Source of the DNA: DATKZH01 sp964505295
GTDB taxonomy: Bacteria > Planctomycetota > Planctomycetia > Pirellulales > Thermoguttaceae
Assembly (NCBI GenBank): GCA_964505295.1
Contig: CAZDHR010000391.1
Span: forward strand, 1 to 6,583
Reading direction: 5' to 3'
DNA: 6,583 nt
Shown here piece by piece: positions 1 to 4,202 of the stretch. The position numbers and the translations under genes were made by a program. Each line of letters opens with the position of its first letter. Position 1 is the first letter of the stretch. Below the pieces are notes generated by a model. That model was given only the letters and a program-made list of their open reading frames with translations. It made no database searches and was not told the DNA's origin.

Positions 1-91
1 CGCGTTTCACACACCCTACGAAGGCTTTCATAATGGTGCGTTTCACACACCCTACGAAGGCTTTCATAATGGTGCGTTTCACACACCCTAC
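1..91. repeat. 36-bp tandem repeat, about 2.5 copies, each holding an imperfect REP-like hairpin
   Basis: Two full 36-bp units (2-37 and 38-73) are followed by a half unit (74-91). The copies are identical over the compared bases, apart from the window's first base. Each unit has a hairpin part (GGTGCGT, loop TTC, ACACACC) ending in CCTAC, then a 15-bp linker GAAGGCTTTCATAAT. The stem has one C/A mismatch, and every copy shares it, so the array probably grew by local duplication of one mutated element rather than by separate insertions. The hairpin core matches the elements at 326-389 and resembles those at 4063-4147, here in the CTAC (inverted) orientation. The window starts inside the array, so the true copy number is unknown. 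There are no spacers of CRISPR type: units abut directly. The 36-bp period keeps a reading frame open (12 codons), but nothing else suggests coding. Confidence 0.85.
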
Positions 92-325
92 TGGAGTTGG
101 ATGTGCCTCGGGTGGAATGTCGGCAATGCGGGGCCGTGCGGCAGGTGAGGATCGGTTTTGCCGATCCGCGGGTCAGCTACACGAGGGCCTTCGAGCGATA
201 CGCCCTGGACTTGTCGAAGTCGATGACGATCAAGGACGTGGCCCAGCACTTGGGGATCAGTTGGGACGTGATCAAGGAGATTCAGAAGCGGCACCTGAAG
301 CGGCGGTTCGGCAAGCCGAAGCTGC
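92..325 (+). pseudogene. ISL3-family transposase remnant, both ends missing
   Basis: The frame read from base 91 gives a stretch that I recognise as the N-terminal half of an ISL3-type transposase. A CRQC pair (codons at 118-129) looks like half of the zinc ribbon. A GFADPRVSYTRAFERYAL block follows, and then a helix-turn-helix segment, DVAQHLGISWDVIKEIQKRH, at about 235-294. The remnant is about 78 codons of a protein normally near 400 residues. The N-terminus with the first cysteine pair and the whole catalytic DDE domain are absent. Reading upstream in the same frame meets a stop at 31-33; downstream the frame runs into repeat DNA with no transposase similarity. The fragment cannot be a functional transposase. 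It ends where REP-like repeats begin on both sides: CTAC on the left at 88-91 and GTAG on the right at 326-329. Family assignment is from memory of the family, not from a search. Confidence 0.75.
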
Positions 326-389
326 GTAGGGTGCGTGAAACGCACCACTTCCGCTATCACGCCCAGATGGTGCATTTCATGCACCCTAT
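326..389. repeat. Inverted pair of REP-like hairpins (REPIN-like) downstream of ppiB
   Basis: The first hairpin starts with GTAG (326-329) and has a perfect 7-bp stem, GGTGCGT/ACGCACC (330-336 and 340-346), with loop GAA. After a 22-base linker comes a second perfect 7-bp stem, GGTGCAT/ATGCACC (369-375 and 379-385), with loop TTC. It ends in CTAT, one base from the CTAC expected for an inverted GTAG. The two stems differ by compensated changes (CG to TA on both arms), so base pairing is conserved, not just sequence. The pair lies about 20 bases past the ppiB stop on the minus strand and could stabilise or end that transcript, although there is no T-run for a classical terminator. The REP/REPIN label rests on architecture only. 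Confidence 0.75.
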
Positions 390-409
390 CAGGTTTGTGT
401 TGGCGGGTT

Positions 410-841
410 CTATTCCTCGGTGACGGTCACCTTCTCCATCACGTCGCCTTGCCGGATGGCATCGACGACGTCCTGGCCTTCGACGACGCGGCCGAAGACG
501 GAGTGCTTGCCATCGAGGTGCGGGGTGGCGACGTGGGTGATGAAGAACTGCGAGCCGTTGGTGTTGGGACCGGAGTTGGCCATGGAGAGGACGCCGGGGC
601 CGTCGTGCTTCAGGTCGCGGTGGAACTCGTCCGCAAAGGTGTATCCCGGTCCGCCGGTGCCCGAGCCTTCCGGACAGCCGCCCTGGATCATGAAGTCGTC
701 GATGACCCGGTGGAAGGTGAGCCCGTCGTAGAACCCCTGCCCCACGAGCTTCTCGAAGTTGGCACAGGTGTCGGGCGCCTTGTCGTCGTGGAGCCGGATG
801 CGGATGGTGCCTTTGCCCGTAGTGATGGTGGCGACTTTCAT
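410..841 (-). CDS. ppiB: Small cyclophilin-type peptidyl-prolyl cis-trans isomerase
   Basis: A 143-residue single-domain cyclophilin, the usual length for short bacterial forms. Cyclophilins catalyse cis-trans isomerisation of peptide bonds before proline and assist folding. The catalytic block FHRVIDDFMIQGG sits at residues 43-55 and includes the expected Arg45, Phe50, Met51 and Gln53. A second block, NTNGSQFFIT at 93-102, is intact, as is LDGKHSVFGRV at 109-119. The position equivalent to human cyclophilin A Trp121 is His108; bacterial enzymes with a non-Trp residue there bind cyclosporin weakly, so low drug sensitivity is inferred. No signal peptide or membrane segment is visible, so it should be cytoplasmic. 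The ATG (841-839) overlaps the proS stop as ATGA. An AAAGGA ribosome-binding sequence lies 12 bases upstream (854-859), inside the proS end. It is probably co-transcribed with and translationally coupled to proS. The paralogue symbol (ppiA or ppiB) is less certain than the family. Confidence 0.95.
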   Translation of the reverse strand: MKVATITTGKGTIRIRLHDDKAPDTCANFEKLVGQGFYDGLTFHRVIDDFMIQGGCPEGSGTGGPGYTFADEFHRDLKHDGPGVLSMANSGPNTNGSQFFITHVATPHLDGKHSVFGRVVEGQDVVDAIRQGDVMEKVTVTEE

Positions 842-2619
842 GACGTGCTCGTTTCCTTTATCGAGGTTTTCCAGGTCCTAAACCGTGCTCCGGTTTCTCG
901 TTCCCGGCGGATCAGCTCGGCGACGTGGCGGGCGGCGACGTCGATCTCGATCACGTCGGGCTCGGCCTCCCATCGCCACTTGACTTCCAGCTTGCCCTCC
1001 TTCACGCGCCGCGGACCGAGGACCACGCGCAGCGGGACGCCCACCAGGTCGGCGTCGTTGAACTTCACGCCGGCCCGCTGGTCGCGGTCGTCCAAAAGCA
1101 CGTCGACGCCGGCCGCGGCGAGATCGTCGTAGAGTCGCTCGGCGGCGCCGAGCGTGTCGGTTTGCGTCACGTCGAGCGGCAACACGAGCACCTCGTACGG
1201 CGCAAGCACGGCGGGCCAGACGATACCCCGGGCGTCGTGGCTGGTCTCGGCCACCGCCGCCACCAGCCGGTTGATGCCGAGCTGGTAGGAGCCCATCACG
1301 ATCGGGATCAACTGTTCGTGCTCATCGGCGAACCGGGCGCCGAGGGCTTCGGAGTACCGGGTACCCAGCTTGAAGAGGTGGCCCACTTCGATCGCCGTGC
1401 GAAGGGCGAGCGTGCTGCTACAGTGAGGGCAGGGATCGCCGTCGACGACGGCGCGCAGGTCGGCGAACCGCGGATCGGGGAAATCGCGCGCGGGGTTGAC
1501 GCCGGTGAGGTGGGCGTCGGCCCGGTTGGCCCCGGCGACCGCGCTTCGCATCGCTCGGACGCTGCGATCGGCCCAGATCGGGATATCCTGCTCGAACCCG
1601 ACGGGCCCGGCGAACCCGACCGGGGCGCCGGTGACCCGCTCGATCACGTCGGGCGGGGCCAGCTCCAGGTGCGTGGCCTCGAGGACCCGGCGGATCTTGT
1701 TCTCGTTGGCCTCGTGGTCTCCGCGGATCAGGACGGCGATCGGGCGCCCGTCGGCCGTGTAGATGAGCGTCTTGATCATCTCGCGCGGCGGGCAGCCGAG
1801 CATCGTGCTCACCTCGGCGATCGTGGTGGCGCCCGGGGTGTCGACCTCGCGAATCGGCTCGGGGGACGCCTCGGGTGGATCCTCGCCGAGCGGTCCGACT
1901 TCGGCACGGTCCGCGCCGGCGGTGTACCCGCAGTCGGAGCAGTGGGCGACGAGGTGTTCGCCGTTGGGGGCGAGGACCACCAGCTCGTGGCTTTCGTGCC
2001 CGCCGGTGGGGCCGCTTTCGGCCTCCGCGATGAGGTATTCCAGCCCCGAGCGATCGAGGATCCGGCGGTAGGCGGCCTGCATGGTCTCGTAGGTCGCGTC
2101 GAGCGCCGCCGCAGTGACGTCGAAGCTGTAGGCGTCGCTGGTGAGGAACTCGTCCGTTCGGAGCACGCCGAGCCGGGGCCGCGCTTCGCCGCGGAACTTC
2201 GTCTGGAGCTGGTACAAGGTGATCGGCAATTGGCGGTAGCTGGTGACGTGCCGGGCGATTAGCTCGGTGACGACCTCTTCGTGTGCCGGCGCAAGCGCGA
2301 GCCGGGCCTTGCGCCCCTGGCGGCGGACGACCACGTGGAGCAGTTCGTCCGCGAAGTCCTGCGCCCGGCCGGTCCGTTCCCAGAGCGAAACGGGCGTGAG
2401 GGCGGGCATGGCGACCTCGACGGCCCCGGCGGCGTCCATCTCGCGGCGGACGAGCCGTTGCGCCTTCCCGAGCACGCGAAGCCCCAGCGGCAGGTAGGCG
2501 TAGGCCCCGCTGGTGACCTGGGCGACCATGCCGGATCGGAGCATGAAGACGTGGCTGGGGGCCTCCGCCCCTTCGGGGGCCTTGCGCAACGTGGGGATCA
2601 GGGTCCGGGTCCAGCGCAT
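838..2619 (-). CDS. proS: Prolyl-tRNA synthetase, bacterial type with editing domain
   Basis: A class II synthetase of 593 residues that charges tRNA-Pro with proline in the cytoplasm; bacterial-type enzymes are near 570. The N-terminal MRWTRTLIPTLRKAP and LRSGMVAQVTSGAYAYLPLG blocks are typical. Motif 2 covers PAHEEVVTEL (111-120) and KFRGEARPRLGV (141-152). An inserted editing (INS, YbaK-like) domain lies between, around 225-405, with the conserved Lys in MIKTLIY at 281-287. Cysteine pairs at 227/230 and 397/400 flank it. Motif 3, GSYQLGINRLVAA, is at 443-455 and the anticodon-binding domain runs from about 470 to the end, with DDRDQRAGVKFNDADLVG. The frame stays open upstream to 2925, but those 102 codons run through palindromic repeats and look non-coding, so I chose the ATG at 2619-2617, where family similarity begins. 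No clear ribosome-binding sequence precedes it. Some motif residues are unusual (FRGE instead of FRDE, FLTSDAYSF instead of FLMKDAYSF), but the fold blocks are all there. Confidence 0.95.
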   Translation of the reverse strand: MRWTRTLIPTLRKAPEGAEAPSHVFMLRSGMVAQVTSGAYAYLPLGLRVLGKAQRLVRREMDAAGAVEVAMPALTPVSLWERTGRAQDFADELLHVVVRRQGRKARLALAPAHEEVVTELIARHVTSYRQLPITLYQLQTKFRGEARPRLGVLRTDEFLTSDAYSFDVTAAALDATYETMQAAYRRILDRSGLEYLIAEAESGPTGGHESHELVVLAPNGEHLVAHCSDCGYTAGADRAEVGPLGEDPPEASPEPIREVDTPGATTIAEVSTMLGCPPREMIKTLIYTADGRPIAVLIRGDHEANENKIRRVLEATHLELAPPDVIERVTGAPVGFAGPVGFEQDIPIWADRSVRAMRSAVAGANRADAHLTGVNPARDFPDPRFADLRAVVDGDPCPHCSSTLALRTAIEVGHLFKLGTRYSEALGARFADEHEQLIPIVMGSYQLGINRLVAAVAETSHDARGIVWPAVLAPYEVLVLPLDVTQTDTLGAAERLYDDLAAAGVDVLLDDRDQRAGVKFNDADLVGVPLRVVLGPRRVKEGKLEVKWRWEAEPDVIEIDVAARHVAELIRRERETGARFRTWKTSIKETSTS

Positions 2620-2681
2620 CGAAATCAGGCCGGCATTTCGGGCTTCGGAAAGGGGCTTGCTTTCGTCTGGTTGACTCGTCT

Positions 2682-2789
2682 GGTTCCCAAGCTCCAGCTT
2701 GGGGACCCGGTTCCGCGAAGCTCTGCTTCGCCACCCGGGAAGCCGGGACTTCCCTGAAGGGCGTTCGCGAGCTGCAGCTTGGAAACGAG
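2682..2789. repeat. Cluster of three to four palindromes in the proS leader
   Basis: First comes a 12-bp near-perfect stem, GGTTCCCAAGCT / AGCTTGGGGACC (2682-2693 and 2696-2707), with one G/T pair. Next is a perfect 7-bp stem, GCGAAGC/GCTTCGC (2715-2721 and 2725-2731), with loop TCT, framed by CCCGG (2706-2710) and CCGGG (2735-2739). A 6-bp stem, GGGAAG/CTTCCC (2737-2742 and 2749-2754), follows. Finally, 2762-2789 reads like a degenerate copy of the first palindrome (GTTCGCGAGCTGCAGCTT then GGAAACGAG). None shares the GTAG-plus-GTGCGT core of the other repeats here, so this is a second repeat type. If proS is transcribed from the candidate promoter at 2826-2855, these would be in its 5' leader. 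Confidence 0.65.
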
Positions 2790-2825
2790 GAAATGCTCGC
2801 CGCAGGCAACCGCCGAGAGGTGGGC

Positions 2826-2855
2826 ATTGTAGAGGATGGCCACCCCGCCGGGCAA
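2826..2855 (-). promoter_or_regulatory. Candidate sigma70-type promoter for proS-ppiB
   Basis: On the minus strand, TTGCCC (2855-2850) and TACAAT (2831-2826) are separated by 18 bases. The -10 box is one base from TATAAT; the -35 box keeps only the TTG. Transcription would start near 2819 and give a leader of about 200 bases that contains the palindrome cluster. This is consensus matching only; planctomycete promoters are poorly characterised. Confidence 0.4.
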
Positions 2856-2872
2856 GAGGGCGGGATGCCCCC

Positions 2873-2901
2873 TTGTGACGGATAGCCCCACAGCGTAGAA
2901 T
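2873..2901 (+). promoter_or_regulatory. Candidate sigma70-type promoter for the exoribonuclease genes
   Basis: TTGTGA (2873-2878) and TAGAAT (2896-2901) are separated by exactly 17 bases. Both boxes keep the strongest consensus positions. Transcription would begin near 2908 and leave a leader of about 140 bases before the ATG at 3052. It lies back to back with the minus-strand candidate, 17 bases apart, which suits shared regulation. Confidence 0.45.
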
Positions 2902-3040
2902 TCCCGGTTGGTGAGTTCTGGGCAAAAAGAGGCAGGTGGCTCCAAACGGCCGGAGCTGTCGGCAAAGGGAGCACGGTTAGGAACCGGCGCCGGCCTCCTC
3001 CTCCCCCGTCTCTCTTCTGGATTTACGCACATCGAGCCCG

Positions 3041-3047
3041 AAAGGAG
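3041..3047 (+). promoter_or_regulatory. Ribosome-binding site fixing the YhaM-like start
   Basis: AAAGGAG lies four bases before the ATG at 3052. It is the clearest ribosome-binding sequence in the window and decides for this ATG over the in-frame ATG at 2908, which begins 48 codons of unconserved, low-quality sequence. Confidence 0.65.
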
Positions 3048-3051
3048 TCGC

Positions 3052-4053
3052 ATGCCGCGACGCTACATCAATCAGTTTCGTCCTCAGGAGACGGTCGACG
3101 AGGTGTTTCTGGCCAACGAGAAGCAGCTTCGGCCCAATCGCAACGGGAATCTCTACCTGCAAGTGGAGCTCTCCGACCGCACCGGCTCGATCGGGGCCCG
3201 GATGTGGAACGCCTCGGAGTCGCTCTACCGGTCGTTCGAGAACGGCGACTACGTGCGGGTGGAGGGGGCGACGCAGTTGTTCCAGGGGGCCCTGCAATTG
3301 ATCGCCACGGGGCTGGTGAAGGTCGAGCCCAGCGAGGTCAACGAAGACGACTTCTCGCCCCTGGCCGGCGTCGAGGTCGACCGGCTGATGCTCCGGCTCG
3401 GGGAGATCCTCCGCGGATTGGGCAACCCGCAACTGCGAAACCTGGGCGAGTGCTTCCTCTTGGACGAGCAGTTCATGGCGAAGTACGCCCGGGCGCCCGC
3501 CGGCGTGAAGCACCATCATGCCTACCACGGCGGGCTCTTGCAGCACGCGGTCAACGTGATGGAAGTCGCCCTGCGCATTTCCCCCTGCTATCCCCAGATC
3601 GACCGCGACCTGCTGGTGATGGGAGCCTTCTTGCACGACGCGGGTAAGGTGGACGAGCTCACCTACGAGCGAGAGCTGGCCTACGGCGACGAGGGGCAAC
3701 TGATCGGCCACCTGGTGATGGGCGTCCGGCTGCTGGAAGACAAGGTGCGCGAGGCCGAGAAGCTCTCCGGCGAGCCGATCGCGGAGGAGACGGTCCTCCG
3801 CCTGAAGCACATGATCGTCAGCCACCACGGCGAGTACGCGTACGGCAGCCCGAAGCTGCCCATGACCCTCGAAGCGATGGCCCTGTACTGTCTCGACCTG
3901 TTGGACGCGAAGGTGTTCGCCTTCGACCAGCAGCTCTGCGGCGATCCCAACGTGGACAGCCCGTGGACACACTACCACCCCACGCTCGGCCGCAAGCTGT
4001 TCAAAGGCTACGGCAGAAAAGAGAGCCCGCCCGACGGGGGCGAATCCGCCTAG
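3052..4053 (+). CDS. yhaM: YhaM-family 3'-5' exoribonuclease (OB fold plus HD domain)
   Basis: A 333-residue protein, close to the roughly 314 of Bacillus YhaM. Members of this family are metal-dependent 3'-5' exoribonucleases that trim single-stranded RNA ends. The N-terminal part (about 15-92) is an OB-type nucleic-acid-binding fold with YLQVELSDRTGSIGARMWN at 35-53. The HD phosphohydrolase domain follows: HHHAYHGGLLQHAVNVM (154-170) contains His165, GAFLHDAGKVDEL (191-203) carries the His195-Asp196 pair, IGHLVMG (218-224) gives His220, IVSHHGEYAYGSPK (255-268) gives His258 and His259, and LDLLDAKVFAF (281-291) gives Asp285. All metal ligands expected of an HD enzyme appear present. No signal peptide or membrane segment is seen. 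The C-terminal tail (about 320-333) is short and polar. It is first in a plus-strand pair with rnr, 149 bases downstream, and may share its transcript. An HD nucleotide phosphohydrolase is the alternative, but the OB-HD order and the SHHG block favour YhaM. Confidence 0.9.
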   Translation: MPRRYINQFRPQETVDEVFLANEKQLRPNRNGNLYLQVELSDRTGSIGARMWNASESLYRSFENGDYVRVEGATQLFQGALQLIATGLVKVEPSEVNEDDFSPLAGVEVDRLMLRLGEILRGLGNPQLRNLGECFLLDEQFMAKYARAPAGVKHHHAYHGGLLQHAVNVMEVALRISPCYPQIDRDLLVMGAFLHDAGKVDELTYERELAYGDEGQLIGHLVMGVRLLEDKVREAEKLSGEPIAEETVLRLKHMIVSHHGEYAYGSPKLPMTLEAMALYCLDLLDAKVFAFDQQLCGDPNVDSPWTHYHPTLGRKLFKGYGRKESPPDGGESA

Positions 4054-4062
4054 GAAACCGCA

Positions 4063-4147
4063 GTAGGGTGGGTGCTTGCACCCACGCGTTCGTGGTAGAC
4101 GTGGCAATGGAGAGATCGTTGCGCGTGCGTGCGAGCACGCACCCTAC
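4063..4147. repeat. Head-to-head pair of GTAG hairpins (REPIN-like) between two exoribonuclease genes
   Basis: The left element is GTAG (4063-4066) then a perfect 8-bp stem, GTGGGTGC/GCACCCAC (4068-4075 and 4078-4085), with a TT loop. The right element is a perfect 8-bp stem, GTGCGTGC/GCACGCAC (4125-4132 and 4135-4142), with a GA loop, ending in CCTAC (4143-4147), the reverse complement of GTAGG. The two therefore point at each other with the GTAG ends outside and 39 bases between them, as in REPIN pairs. A short alternative stem, CCACG/CGTGG (4082-4086 and 4091-4095), competes with the left hairpin. The element begins 9 bases after the upstream stop. There is no T-run, so a plain intrinsic terminator is unlikely; an effect on mRNA stability or partial termination is possible. 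Confidence 0.8.
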
Positions 4148-4180
4148 GGATGTGGGTCCGAAGCTGTTCAAGGGGGCCGA

Positions 4181-4189
4181 AAGAAGGAG
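4181..4189 (+). promoter_or_regulatory. Possible ribosome-binding site for rnr
   Basis: AAGAAGGAG ends 13 bases before the ATG at 4203, a long but usable spacing. A weaker GAAGAG (4233-4238) lies three bases before the in-frame ATG at 4242. The stronger match favours 4203; the family-like start of the protein favours 4242. Confidence 0.45.
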
Positions 4190-4202
4190 CGCCTAGCGAA
4201 GG

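Larger units (their letters stand above)
2620..3051. other. Divergent intergenic region between proS and the YhaM-like gene
   Basis: These 432 bases separate two divergently transcribed genes. The proS-proximal half (2682-2789) is a palindrome cluster. The middle (2826-2901) carries two back-to-back promoter candidates with an inverted repeat between them. The part before the plus-strand gene (2902-3040) has a GC palindrome, CCGGCGCCGG (2984-2993), and a pyrimidine-rich stretch (about 2994-3015), then a ribosome-binding site. Open frames cross the region on both strands, but they show no recognisable protein and pass through palindromes, so I annotate no gene here. Confidence 0.7.

Noticed and set aside
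1..91. A CRISPR array, suggested by the 36-bp period
   Set aside because: The units abut with no unique spacers, and the repeat holds the same hairpin as dispersed elements; no cas gene is nearby.
97..423. A 108-residue intact small protein
   Set aside because: Only the first part is transposase-like; the rest is read-through of the hairpin pair, and the start is a TTG inside the transposase fragment.
925..2262. A 445-codon open frame on the plus strand opposite proS
   Set aside because: It shows no family similarity, is rich in Gly/Asp/Val/Arg as antisense frames of GC-rich genes are, and lies wholly inside proS.
2620..2925. A 102-residue N-terminal extension of ProRS
   Set aside because: The extra codons translate palindromic repeat DNA and promoter-like sequence; similarity to ProRS begins at the ATG at 2619.
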